From: DASWUZ01 sp036401375
Lineage (GTDB): Bacteria; Acidobacteriota; Terriglobia; Terriglobales; Acidobacteriaceae
Reading direction: 5' to 3'
DNA: 64,000 nt
Assembly (NCBI GenBank): GCA_036401375.1
Contig: DASWVB010000001.1
Span: 45,036 to 109,035 of the forward strand
Positions 25,649 through 34,666 of the stretch are shown piece by piece. Position 1 is the first letter of the stretch. Each line of letters starts with the position of its first letter. The notes below the pieces were generated by a model, which searched no databases, had not been told where the DNA came from, and was given only the letters and a program-made list of their open reading frames with translations. The position numbers and the translations under genes were made by a program.

Positions 25649-27658
25649 ATGGCAAGTTTGCTGTATCAGAGCATTGAGGCGTTGAGCCGCGAAAAGAGCA
25701 TCGACCCGCAGATCGTGGTGGCGGCGGTCGAGGACGCGATTGCGCTGGCCACGCGCAAGTACTACAAGACGCAGGAGAACATGCGCGCCGAGCTCGATAA
25801 GGAGTCGGGGGAGATTCGCGCCTACATCTATAAGACGGTGGTCGACGGCCCTGAGCAGATCGAGGACCCGGTGAACCAGATCGGGCTTGAAGAGGCGCGC
25901 GGTCTGGCGCCGGAGGTCGAGGCGGGGGGCGAAATCCGCTATTACAAGCCGACCGATGTGCTGGGCCGCATCGCCGCGCAGATGGCCAAGCAGGTCATCT
26001 TCCAGAAGGTGCGGGAGGCGGAGCGCGATACCGTATTCAATGAGTACAACCACCGCGTGAATGAGGTGTTGAACGCGACGGTGAAGCGGGTCGAGCTGCA
26101 GGATGTGATCTTTGACCTGGGCAAGACGGAGGCGCGGATGCCGCGGCGGGAGCAGTCGCGGCTGGAGCAGTTCGCGATCGGCGAGCGGGTGCGGGTGGTG
26201 CTGTCGCGGGTCGACCGTGCGTCGAAGGGGCCGCAGGTGATCGTGTCCCGGGCGGCGCCGGAGCTGGTGCAGAACCTGTTCCAGAGCGAGGTGCCGGAGA
26301 TCTACGACGGGACGGTGGTGATTCGCGCCATCGCGCGCGAGGCGGGTGAGCGGACCAAGATCGCCGTCATGTCGCGGGACAAGGATGTCGATCCGGTGGG
26401 CGCCTGCGTCGGGATGAAGGGCATGCGGGTGCAGTCGATCATCCGCGAGCTGCGCGGCGAGAAGATCGACATCATCGAGTTCAGCGAGGAGATTACGACC
26501 TTTGCGGAGAAGGCCCTGCAGCCGGCCAAGGTGAGCCGGGTGAGCATTGTCGATCTGGCCGACAAGCAGATCGAGGTGATCGTCGACGACACCCAGCTTT
26601 CACTGGCGATCGGCAAAAAGGGGCAGAATGTGCGCCTGGCGGCGAAGCTGCTGGGCTGGAAGATCGATATCAAGAGCGAGGAAGAGAAGCGCCAGGAGGT
26701 CGAGCAGGAGATGCAGGCCATGTCCGGCGGCGTGCATACGGCGATCGAGCAGGTAAGCGAATTGGGCGAAACGATCATCCAAAAGCTGGTGGCGCACGGC
26801 ATTACGACGGTCGAGGCGCTGGCCGATATGACGCCGGAGGAGCTTGAAGAGGTCCCCGGCATCGGCGAAAAGACCCTGGAGAAGATCAGCGTGGCAGTGA
26901 GACATTATTTTGGCGAGTATGAGCCGGGCGAAGAGCGTCCGGCGGCCCTGGAGGCGGCGGCGGGTGAGGGTGTGGACCCGGGCGCGGCTTCGCATTCGAG
27001 CATCACGATCGAGCGTGCGGACGATGGCGGCTCCGCTGCCCGGACGCTGAGTATGACGGAGGTAGAGGAAGAGGGCTTGAACATCGTTGGGGCAGAAGAG
27101 GTTGGGCTCTCCGGAGACGGGGACGGCAGCGACGGCGGTCCGGTGATTGCGGCGGATGAGGACGAGGGCGAGGCTGCTGATGGAGTTCCGGACGATGCGG
27201 AGCTGGATGCAATCGACGCCGAGGGTCTCGATCCGGAGACGGAGGCGGCGATGAGACTGGAGGCAGCGCAGTCCGATGAAGAGATCGACGCGCTGACCCA
27301 GGGTCTGATGCAGGATGGCGAGCGCACGGTGAGCGACGACGGGACGGGTCTGATCCACGATGAGCTTGCCGAGGAGCGGCTGGCCGAGATCACCGAGGTC
27401 GGACCTGACCTGGCGGATGAGGGCGTCGAATCGGTGGTTCCGGGAAGAGATGACGTAAGCGAGAGGCTGGCGGGGAACCAGGCGCTCGATGTCGGAGAGG
27501 ACATGGACGCGGTGGTTGAGGGCAACGTGGAAGAGGCGCGGGACGAGGAGTACCAGGGCCGGGAGTCTGCCACGGGCGAATCGCGAGGCTCCAGTGAGTC
27601 ACGAGGCTCCAGTGGGTCAGGAGGCCCGGGCGGGCCGGAGGGCGAGGATGGCGCATAA
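25649..27658 (+). CDS. nusA: Transcription termination/antitermination factor NusA with long acidic C-terminal extension
   Basis: 669 residues. Order: N-terminal RNA-polymerase-binding domain (1-135), S1 domain (about 139-203), KH1 (205-275, GACVGMKGMR at 251-260), KH2 (about 305-345, GKKGQNVRLA at 322-331) and a helix-hairpin-helix region (381-420, PEELEEVPGIGEKTLEKI). From about 425 onward a ~240-residue tail rich in Glu, Asp and Gly follows, ending in Ser/Gly-rich repeats; this is well beyond the usual 420-500 residues. NusA modulates pausing, termination and antitermination and probably controls its own operon through the leader hairpin. It starts 36 bp after rimP. Confidence 0.97.
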   Translation: MASLLYQSIEALSREKSIDPQIVVAAVEDAIALATRKYYKTQENMRAELDKESGEIRAYIYKTVVDGPEQIEDPVNQIGLEEARGLAPEVEAGGEIRYYKPTDVLGRIAAQMAKQVIFQKVREAERDTVFNEYNHRVNEVLNATVKRVELQDVIFDLGKTEARMPRREQSRLEQFAIGERVRVVLSRVDRASKGPQVIVSRAAPELVQNLFQSEVPEIYDGTVVIRAIAREAGERTKIAVMSRDKDVDPVGACVGMKGMRVQSIIRELRGEKIDIIEFSEEITTFAEKALQPAKVSRVSIVDLADKQIEVIVDDTQLSLAIGKKGQNVRLAAKLLGWKIDIKSEEEKRQEVEQEMQAMSGGVHTAIEQVSELGETIIQKLVAHGITTVEALADMTPEELEEVPGIGEKTLEKISVAVRHYFGEYEPGEERPAALEAAAGEGVDPGAASHSSITIERADDGGSAARTLSMTEVEEEGLNIVGAEEVGLSGDGDGSDGGPVIAADEDEGEAADGVPDDAELDAIDAEGLDPETEAAMRLEAAQSDEEIDALTQGLMQDGERTVSDDGTGLIHDELAEERLAEITEVGPDLADEGVESVVPGRDDVSERLAGNQALDVGEDMDAVVEGNVEEARDEEYQGRESATGESRGSSESRGSSGSGGPGGPEGEDGA

Positions 27659-27790
27659 ATGCGGCAGTTTTGCGATAGCCGGGCAGCGCATAGCGCGCTG
27701 TTTCAGGGGATAATAGTTTGAGCGTTCACACCAGTTGCCAAGAGGTTTCTATGAACTGAGCGGCGATCGGAAAGTGTCATAAAGGGGCGG

Positions 27791-30700
27791 ATGAGTAAAG
27801 TTCGAATCAATGATCTAGCGCGTGAGCTTGAAGTCAAGAGCCGGGCGATCCTCGACTCTCTCGATGCGGTTGGGGTGATCGAGAAGAAGACCCATTCCAG
27901 TTCACTCGAGGCTGACGAGGCCGAGCGTGTGCGCCTGCATTTTCAGCGGGGCAGTCGGAGCTCGTCGAACAGCGGCAGCAGCTCGAAGGCCGAGGCCGAG
28001 TCGAAGCCGAAGATCGACTGGTCGCAGGTTTCAAAGCCGGGCGACGTGCTGAAGGAGATCCAGCGCCGCAAGGAAGAGGCGGAGTCGGCGTCTCGTCCGC
28101 GGCCGTCGGCTCCCATGGCTGCCGCTGCACCAGCGAAGCCGGCCACGGCACCGCCTGCGCCGGTGACGAGCGCGCCGGCCGCGCCGGCCGCTGCGCGCCC
28201 CGCATCCGCGCCCCAGCCGATTACCGCTCCGATTGTCCAGGCGGCAAGTCAAGCTCCAGCGCGCCCGGAGCCGCCCGCGCCGCGCCGCATCCTTCCGCAG
28301 GCGCGTACCGGGCCGAACATGGTGGTGGCCACGCCGCCACCCTCGCCTGCGATCGCTTCAAGGCCCCCGGCCGGTCCGGTTGCGGGCCGTGCGCCTGCCG
28401 GGTCGGCAGCGCCCATTTTACCTGAGGCGAAGCCTTCTGCAGCGCCGGTTGCGGCCAGGCCCGCGGCTGCGGCGCCCGTGACTTCTTCAGTACCGGCTGC
28501 ATCGGCGCCAACGGCGCCTGCTCCGGCTGCAGCGGCTTCACCAAGCGCGGTCGCGGTGGCGGAGAGGCCGGTAGAGGCCGCTCCCGCTGCTGCAGTTACG
28601 CCGCCTGTCGTAGAGGCAGCGGCTCGGTCTGCGGAGCCGACCACCCCAGCACACATAGACGCGCCAGTACCAGCGGAGGCGCCGGCGGCGGCAGTACCGG
28701 CCGCGCCCGCACCCCGGCGCATGATCATGCCGCAGACCGGGCCGCGTCCCGTTTATCTTGCGCCTGCTGCTCCCTTGCCTATGCCCGCTGCTTCAAGCCA
28801 GATGAGTGCCGGATCGGCGGGTTCGGGGCAGATGGGACCGGGGCAGGGCGGGTCAGGGCAGGGTGCGCAGAGACCGGCCGGTCCGGCAGGCGCCCAGGCG
28901 GGCGGAGTGCAGCCCGGCGGAGTGCAGCGCGGGCGTCCAATCTTCGATCGAGCTCGCCCTGGAGGTCCTCAGGGCGGCGGCTATACTCCCCGCCCTGGCG
29001 GCGGTCCTTCTGGCCCCCCGGGAGCCGGAGGTCCGGGTGGATTTGCCGGCGGCCTCGGTGCGCGTCGTCCGATGCATCCAACGCGGAGCTCTCCCACGGG
29101 CGGGCCTCCGGGTGCGGCGCGTCCAGGAATGGGAGCGCGTCCGGGGTTTGGTGCTGCTCGTCCAGGCTTTGGAGCTCCACGACCAGGAGCGGGCGGAGCA
29201 CCCGGTCTGCTGCCGCCGAATGAGGCGCCGCGTCCGCCGCGTCCCGGGCCGCGTCGCGGTGGGCGCCAGCACTACGAGAAGAGCAAAGAAGGCCCGATGA
29301 AGGGCTTCAACCCGCCACCACGTTTTGGCGGGCAGCAAATCTCGCGCGAGCCTGTTCCCATCACCCGCACCATCACGGTGACGGAGGGCGTCAGCGTCAA
29401 GGACCTGGCGGAGAAGCTCGGGGTTCGCGGCAAGGACCTGATCGCGTCGCTGCTGATGCGCGGGGTATTCGTCACCGTCAACCAGTCGCTCGACGGCGAG
29501 CTGGTTCGCGATGTGGCGCGCCAGTTCGGCGCCGATACCGAGGTCATCACCTTCGAAGACCAGATGGCCAACGAGGCGGACGAGAGTCTGCTGCAGCGCG
29601 AGAACCTGGGCGAGCTCGAGGTTTCGCGGCCACCGGTTGTGACGGTGATGGGCCACGTCGATCACGGCAAGACTTCGCTGCTCGATGCGATCCGCGAGAC
29701 CGATGTAGCGGCTGGCGAGGCGGGCGGGATCACCCAGCACATCGGCGCCTACAAGGTGAAGTTTTCGAAGGAGGGCTCGCCGGCCAATGGACGCGAGATC
29801 GTCTTCCTGGATACGCCTGGCCACGAGGCTTTTACCCGCATGCGCGCCCGCGGAGCGAAGGTCACAGACATCGTCGTCATCGTGGTGGCAGCAGACGATG
29901 GAGTGATGCCGCAGACGCTGGAGGCGGTCGACCATGCGAAGGCAGCGGGCGTACCGATCATCGTCGCGGTGAACAAGATCGACAAGCCGGATGCGCAGCC
30001 GGACCGGGTCAAGCAGCAGCTCGGGGACCGCGGACTGGTGCCCGAGGCCTGGGGCGGCAGCACCGTCTTCGTCGATGTATCGGCAAAGAAGCGGCAGAAT
30101 CTTGACCTGCTTCTCGAGATGATCTGCCTGGTGGCTGACCTGCAGAATCTGAAGGCAGTTCCAGACCGTGCGGCCATCGGTACGGTGCTCGAGGCCAAGC
30201 TCGACCGCGGCCGCGGCGCGGTTGCGACGGTGCTTGTGCAGAACGGCACATTACGTAACAGTGACAGTTTCATCATGGGCAACACCTTCGGCAAGATCCG
30301 CGCGATGTTCGATGATCGCGGGCGTGCGATCGAGGAGGCGGGCCCGTCGACTCCGGTCGAGGTGCTTGGTCTCGAGAGCATGCCGGAGGCGGGCGACACC
30401 TTCACGGTGGTGGTCGACCGCGACAAGGCGAAGGGGATTGCGCAGTACCGCAAGATGAAGGAGCGCGAGTCGACGCTGGCGAAGTCGTCGCGTGTCTCGC
30501 TCGAGGGGCTGGCGGAGCAGATCAAGCAGGCGGGTACGAAGGAGCTGGCGCTGATCCTCAAGGGCGACGTGACCGGCTCGGTCGAGGTCCTGGCGGATTC
30601 GCTGCAGAGGATGTCGACGGAGAAGGTCCGCATCCGTGTGCTGCGCAGCGGTGTGGGCGCGATCACGGAGAGCGACATCCTGCTGGCTTCGGCTTCGAAT

Positions 30701-31156
30701 GCGATCGTGATCGGCTTCAACGTGAAGCCGGAGCGCAAGGGTGCTGACCTGGCGGAGCAGGAGGGCGTTCAGATTCGTCTGCACTCGATCATCTACGAGC
30801 TGCAGGACGAGATCCGGAAGGCGATGCTGGGGCTGCTCGAGCCGACGATCAAGGAGAACTACCTTGGCCGCGCGGAGATACTGAATATCTTCCGCATCCC
30901 CAAGGTGGGTACTATTGCGGGCTGCCGTGTGACCGATGGAGTGCTGCGTCGCGACTCCGACATCAAGGTGATGCGCGATGGCGAGCAGGTCTTCAAGGGC
31001 AAGCTGTCGTCACTCAAGCGCTTCAAGGACGATGCCAGGGAAGTGACGAACGGGATGGAGTGCGGGGTTGGTATCTCGAACTTCAACGATCTGCGAGTCG
31101 CTGACAGCATTGAGGCTTTTGTGACGGAGAGGGTCGCGGCTGAGCTTAGCGCTTAG
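27791..31156 (+). CDS. infB: Translation initiation factor IF-2
   Basis: 1121 residues. An N-terminal IF2_N subdomain (MSKVRINDLARELEVKSRAI, 1-55) is followed by a very long Ala/Pro-rich linker (about 80-340) and a Gly/Pro/Arg-rich stretch (about 350-500). A second IF2_N domain comes next (ITVTEGVSVKDLAEKLGVRGKDL), then the G domain with G1 GHVDHGKTS, G3 DTPGHEAF and G4 NKID, and finally domains II-IV. IF-2 loads fMet-tRNA on the 30S subunit and promotes subunit joining. AAAGGGGCGG just upstream of the ATG is the ribosome-binding site. A 132-bp gap separates it from nusA. rbfA, the common next gene, is not found downstream. Confidence 0.98.
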   Translation: MSKVRINDLARELEVKSRAILDSLDAVGVIEKKTHSSSLEADEAERVRLHFQRGSRSSSNSGSSSKAEAESKPKIDWSQVSKPGDVLKEIQRRKEEAESASRPRPSAPMAAAAPAKPATAPPAPVTSAPAAPAAARPASAPQPITAPIVQAASQAPARPEPPAPRRILPQARTGPNMVVATPPPSPAIASRPPAGPVAGRAPAGSAAPILPEAKPSAAPVAARPAAAAPVTSSVPAASAPTAPAPAAAASPSAVAVAERPVEAAPAAAVTPPVVEAAARSAEPTTPAHIDAPVPAEAPAAAVPAAPAPRRMIMPQTGPRPVYLAPAAPLPMPAASSQMSAGSAGSGQMGPGQGGSGQGAQRPAGPAGAQAGGVQPGGVQRGRPIFDRARPGGPQGGGYTPRPGGGPSGPPGAGGPGGFAGGLGARRPMHPTRSSPTGGPPGAARPGMGARPGFGAARPGFGAPRPGAGGAPGLLPPNEAPRPPRPGPRRGGRQHYEKSKEGPMKGFNPPPRFGGQQISREPVPITRTITVTEGVSVKDLAEKLGVRGKDLIASLLMRGVFVTVNQSLDGELVRDVARQFGADTEVITFEDQMANEADESLLQRENLGELEVSRPPVVTVMGHVDHGKTSLLDAIRETDVAAGEAGGITQHIGAYKVKFSKEGSPANGREIVFLDTPGHEAFTRMRARGAKVTDIVVIVVAADDGVMPQTLEAVDHAKAAGVPIIVAVNKIDKPDAQPDRVKQQLGDRGLVPEAWGGSTVFVDVSAKKRQNLDLLLEMICLVADLQNLKAVPDRAAIGTVLEAKLDRGRGAVATVLVQNGTLRNSDSFIMGNTFGKIRAMFDDRGRAIEEAGPSTPVEVLGLESMPEAGDTFTVVVDRDKAKGIAQYRKMKERESTLAKSSRVSLEGLAEQIKQAGTKELALILKGDVTGSVEVLADSLQRMSTEKVRIRVLRSGVGAITESDILLASASNAIVIGFNVKPERKGADLAEQEGVQIRLHSIIYELQDEIRKAMLGLLEPTIKENYLGRAEILNIFRIPKVGTIAGCRVTDGVLRRDSDIKVMRDGEQVFKGKLSSLKRFKDDAREVTNGMECGVGISNFNDLRVADSIEAFVTERVAAELSA

Positions 31157-31278
31157 TCTGGGTTGAGTGGGTAGCCGGTTTTTGATCCGGGTCGCCCCGG
31201 TTGGTTGGGGGTTGGCTCTTAGCTTTGGGTATTCGGCTGTTGAGTTGATCCGGGGGTGGGTTTCTGCATCGCTGCCGT

Positions 31279-31320
31279 CCCACTCATGCGCGGTGGTGCT
31301 GCGCATGAATGGGGCACCCG
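31279..31320. repeat. Hairpin repeat, CCCA-stem-TGGGGCACC family, copy 4
   Basis: Arms CCCACTCATGCGC (31279-31291) and GCGCATGAATGGG (31301-31313) pair over 12 of 13 positions. The stem sequence is unrelated to copies 1-3, but the CCCA start and the TGGGGCACCCG end are kept. Confidence 0.85.
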
Positions 31321-31416
31321 GTATTGATCCGGTCGCCGGGTGGGTGGGGGTCTGGCTCTTAGTGTGGGTATTCGGCTGTTGAGTTGATTCGGGGGTGGGT
31401 TCTGCGTCCCTGCCTT

Positions 31417-31459
31417 CCCACTCATGCGCGGTGGTGCTGCGCATGAATGGGGCACCCGG
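31417..31459. repeat. Hairpin repeat, CCCA-stem-TGGGGCACC family, copy 5
   Basis: Identical in arms, loop and tail to copy 4; duplicated with the surrounding 138-bp unit. Confidence 0.85.
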
Positions 31460-31712
31460 TATTGATCCGGTCGCCCGGCTTCTTGACTCAGCCCGGCTGG
31501 TTGTGGGCTGGCTTATTTGCAGCTGGCTCCTTCTGGGCGCGGAAGGTCCTGGCGCGAGTCGAAGCTGTTGGGACTCCCTGATTGTGCTCTCGTCTGGTTG
31601 TTGCCTGATCAGGCTGAAGACCTCACTGTGTCGTGATCATTGCGCTGAGGTCATTGTGCGGTGGTCAATGCGCTGTGGGTGTTGCGCCTCATATATTCCT
31701 ATGCCCGCATGG

Positions 31713-31741
31713 TTGAATCGCGCGGCTGCGGCTCCTAATCT
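31713..31741 (+). promoter_or_regulatory. Promoter of the copper ATPase gene
   Basis: TTGAAT (31713-31718), 17-bp spacer, TAATCT (31736-31741). Spacing is normal, unlike the 19-bp spacers of CueR/MerR-type promoters. The leader would be about 100 nt. Confidence 0.55.
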
Positions 31742-31851
31742 ACGAGTAAAGCTGTCTGCCCGCTGGCGGAGCCGTCGCGGTCGATGCTGACGGTGTAGCT
31801 GTCGGCTGCGGCTGAACTGTAAAGCAGCGAGTGGTTTCGGGAGGTGGAGCG

Positions 31852-34587
31852 ATGACGGTGAAAGATCCGGTCTGCGCGATGACGGTCGATCCTCTCAAGG
31901 CGGCGGGTTCGAGTCGTTTGGCGGGTGAGGACTACTTCTTCTGCTCTGCCGGGTGCAAGGGCAAGTTCGATCGCGATCCTGCTTTATATCTGAAGACCTC
32001 TGCTTCGACGGACCTGCTTGCCTCTGTGCCGGGCGATGCGAAGAGGTCGGCGCCGGGCGATGCGGCGACGGTGGAGGACAGGCGTACCTCCGTTGACCCG
32101 GTCTGCGGCATGAAGGTCGACCCGGTTAAAGCGTCTGCGAGCGAAGAGCACGGGGGGACTCGCTACTTCTTCTGCGGGAGGGGCTGCGCTGCGCGGTTTC
32201 AGGCCGATCCTGCTGCATTTCTCGACAAGAACGGGGCGTCGTCGAAGGTGACGGCGCCTCGCGCCGATGGGCATGCGGCGCCATCGGGCGAGGCCTCGCG
32301 CGCAGTCTCGACAAAGCCCTCGGCGATGGAGATCGCGGCACCGCAGGAGGCGAAGTACATCTGCCCGATGGACCCGGAGGTGAGCAGCAGAGGCCCCGGG
32401 AGTTGTCCGAAGTGCGGCATGGCCCTGGAACCTGCGAGTCTGATGCCGCCGGCAACGCGCGTGGAGTACACCTGCCCGATGCATCCCGAGATCGTGCGTA
32501 CGGAGCCGGGGAGCTGCCCGATCTGCGGCATGGCGCTTGAGCCTCGCGAAGTATCCGCGGAGGAGAAAAACCCCGAGCTGGTGGAGATGACGCGGCGACT
32601 TTGGATCAGCGTGGTGCTGGCCGCTCCGATGCTGGTGCTGATGTTTTCGGAGCTGCTGCCGCGCCGGCCGCTGCAGCAGGTGTTGAGCCCGGTGGCGTGG
32701 GGGTGGATCGAGTTCGTGCTGGCGACGCCGATCGTGCTGTGGTGCGGCTGGCCCTTTTTCGTGCGGGGCTGGCAGTCGGTGGTCAATCGCAGCCTGAACA
32801 TGTTCTCCCTGATTGCACTTGGAACCGGGGTCGCTTACGTGTATAGCGTGGTAGCGACGGTCGTGCCGCAGATCTTTCCGGCGTCGTTCCGCGAGGCCGG
32901 CGGGCAGATCGCGGACTACTTCGAGCCCGCGGCGGTGATCACTGCACTGGTGCTGCTGGGCCAGGTGATGGAGCTGCGTGCGCGCAGTCACACGAGCAGC
33001 GCCATCCGGGCGCTGCTGGGGCTCGCTCCGAAGATGGCGAGGCGCCTTGAGGATGTTGCCGGCGCGGACGGCGGCGTCGGCGAGGTTGATATCGCGCTGG
33101 CGCTGGTGGCTGCCGGAGATCGTCTTCGGGTGCGGCCCGGCGAGAGGATTCCTGTCGACGGAGTGGTGCTCGAGGGGCACAGCTCTGTCGATGAGTCGAT
33201 GGTGAGTGGAGAGGCGATCCCGATCGAGAAGGTGGCGGGTGCGAAGCTGACCGGAGGCACGGTGAACGGCACCGGCGCGATGGTAATGAAGGCGGAACGG
33301 GTGGGTGCGGATACGCTGCTGGCGCAGATCGTGAGGATGGTGAGCGAGGCGCAGCGCACGCGGGCGCCGATCCAGCAGCTCGCCGATCGGGTGTCCGCTT
33401 ATTTCGTTCCGGCTGTGATCCTTGCGTCGGTGGTGACGTTCCTGGTGTGGTATTTCGTGGGGCCGCAGCCCCGCTTCGCTCATGGGCTGGTGAATGCGGT
33501 GGCGGTGCTGATCGTGGCCTGTCCGTGCGCGCTGGGGCTCGCTACTCCGATGGCAATCATGGTTGGAACGGGGAGGGGTGCGGGAACCGGCATCCTGATC
33601 CGCAATGCGGAGGCGCTGGAGCGGTTTGGCAGCGTAGATACGCTGATCGTCGACAAGACGGGGACGCTGACCGAGGGCAGGCCGGCATTGAGGGCGATCG
33701 TGCCGGAGGCGGGCTTTTCGAAAGAAGAGGTTTTGCAGCTGGTCGCGAGCCTGGAACGATCGAGCGAACATCCTCTGGCCTCCGCGATCGTGCGGGAGGC
33801 CGAGTCGTCAGCGGTGGTGCTGCTGGAGGTGCACGACTTCGAGTCGGTGACGGGCAAGGGCGTGACCGGAACGGTGGGCGGCAGGGCGGTAGCGGCGGGT
33901 AATGCGGAGCTCTTTCGCACTCTCTCGATCGATGCGGCGCCGCTCGTCGCGGCGGCCGGGCGGATGCGCGGCGGCGGACAGACGGTGATGCTGGTCGCGA
34001 TCGATGGCCGGCCCGCGGCCGTCATCGGCGTGGCTGACCCGATGAAGCCATCCACTGCAGAGGCGATACGCGAGCTGAAATCTGCCGGGCTGAAGATCAT
34101 CATGCTGACCGGCGACCACGCAATCACGGCCGGCGCGGTGGCATCGCAGCTCGGCATCGAGTTCAAAGCAGACGTGCTGCCGCAGGGCAAGGCGGAGGCG
34201 ATCAAGGCGCTGCAGCAGGGCGGCGCAGTGGTGGCGATGGCCGGCGACGGGGTGAACGACGCACCTGCGCTTGCACAGGCCGACGTCGGGATCGCGATGG
34301 GGACGGGCACGGATGTGGCTATCGAGTCTGCCGGGATCACCCTGCTGAGAGGCGATCTGCTCGCGATACTGCGGGCGCGGCGGCTGAGCCAATCGACGAT
34401 GCGCAACATCCGGCAGAATCTGTTTTTCGCGTTTGTCTATAACGCGGTCGGCGTGCCGCTGGCGGCGGGAGTGTTGTTTCCATCGCTTGGACTGCTGCTG
34501 AATCCCATGATTGCGGCGGCGGCGATGAGCTTCAGTTCAGTCTCGGTGATCGCCAATGCTCTGCGTCTGAGGACGGCGCGGCTATAG
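31852..34587 (+). CDS. copA: Copper-translocating P1B-type ATPase with two YHS and two HMBD domains
   Basis: 911 residues; ATG at 31852 preceded by GGGAGGTGG. N-terminus: two YHS domains (DPVCAMTVDP about 5-14; DPVCGMKVDP about 82-91), then two heavy-metal-binding domains (YICPMDPE and CPKCGMALEP near 168-194; YTCPMHPE and CPICGMALEP near 205-231). The ATPase core has the ion-binding CPCALGLATP (about 555), phosphorylation DKTGTLTEG (about 600), the HP motif in SSEHPLASAIV and GDGVNDAPALAQADVGIAMG (about 797). CPC with HMBD domains points to Cu(I)/Ag(I) efflux. The paired YHS and paired HMBD modules are an elaborate metal-acquisition end. No copper chaperone or regulator lies next to it. Confidence 0.94.
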   Translation: MTVKDPVCAMTVDPLKAAGSSRLAGEDYFFCSAGCKGKFDRDPALYLKTSASTDLLASVPGDAKRSAPGDAATVEDRRTSVDPVCGMKVDPVKASASEEHGGTRYFFCGRGCAARFQADPAAFLDKNGASSKVTAPRADGHAAPSGEASRAVSTKPSAMEIAAPQEAKYICPMDPEVSSRGPGSCPKCGMALEPASLMPPATRVEYTCPMHPEIVRTEPGSCPICGMALEPREVSAEEKNPELVEMTRRLWISVVLAAPMLVLMFSELLPRRPLQQVLSPVAWGWIEFVLATPIVLWCGWPFFVRGWQSVVNRSLNMFSLIALGTGVAYVYSVVATVVPQIFPASFREAGGQIADYFEPAAVITALVLLGQVMELRARSHTSSAIRALLGLAPKMARRLEDVAGADGGVGEVDIALALVAAGDRLRVRPGERIPVDGVVLEGHSSVDESMVSGEAIPIEKVAGAKLTGGTVNGTGAMVMKAERVGADTLLAQIVRMVSEAQRTRAPIQQLADRVSAYFVPAVILASVVTFLVWYFVGPQPRFAHGLVNAVAVLIVACPCALGLATPMAIMVGTGRGAGTGILIRNAEALERFGSVDTLIVDKTGTLTEGRPALRAIVPEAGFSKEEVLQLVASLERSSEHPLASAIVREAESSAVVLLEVHDFESVTGKGVTGTVGGRAVAAGNAELFRTLSIDAAPLVAAAGRMRGGGQTVMLVAIDGRPAAVIGVADPMKPSTAEAIRELKSAGLKIIMLTGDHAITAGAVASQLGIEFKADVLPQGKAEAIKALQQGGAVVAMAGDGVNDAPALAQADVGIAMGTGTDVAIESAGITLLRGDLLAILRARRLSQSTMRNIRQNLFFAFVYNAVGVPLAAGVLFPSLGLLLNPMIAAAAMSFSSVSVIANALRLRTARL

Positions 34588-34666
34588 GGGCGAGATGCTG
34601 ACTGCTGGAGTTGGCGCGATCTTGATTGAAGATGCGGACCGAGGTGGCGGGCTGGGGCTGGTTGCC

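Larger units (their letters stand above)
31184..31479. repeat. 138-bp tandem duplication containing hairpin repeats
   Basis: Unit 1 (31184-31321) and unit 2 (31322-31459) are close copies in direct orientation; a third unit starts (TATTGATCCGGTCGCC) and stops at about 31479. Shared landmarks are GGGTATTCGGCTGTTGAG and the hairpin at exactly 138-bp spacing. Confidence 0.88.
31157..31851. other. Long intergenic region between infB and copA (695 bp)
   Basis: No convincing gene. It holds a 138-bp tandem duplication (31184-31459), each unit with one CCCA-type hairpin, a third partial unit to 31479, three degenerate ~15-bp repeats of GTCATTGCGCTG type (about 31634-31680), and the copA promoter at 31713-31741. 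The short open frames here are GC-rich noise. Confidence 0.75.

Noticed and set aside
31395..31790. 131-codon frame between infB and copA
   Set aside because: Spans tandem repeats, a hairpin and the copA promoter; composition is not protein-like.
31984..33771. 595-codon minus-strand frame opposite copA
   Set aside because: Arg/His-rich shadow of the copper ATPase.
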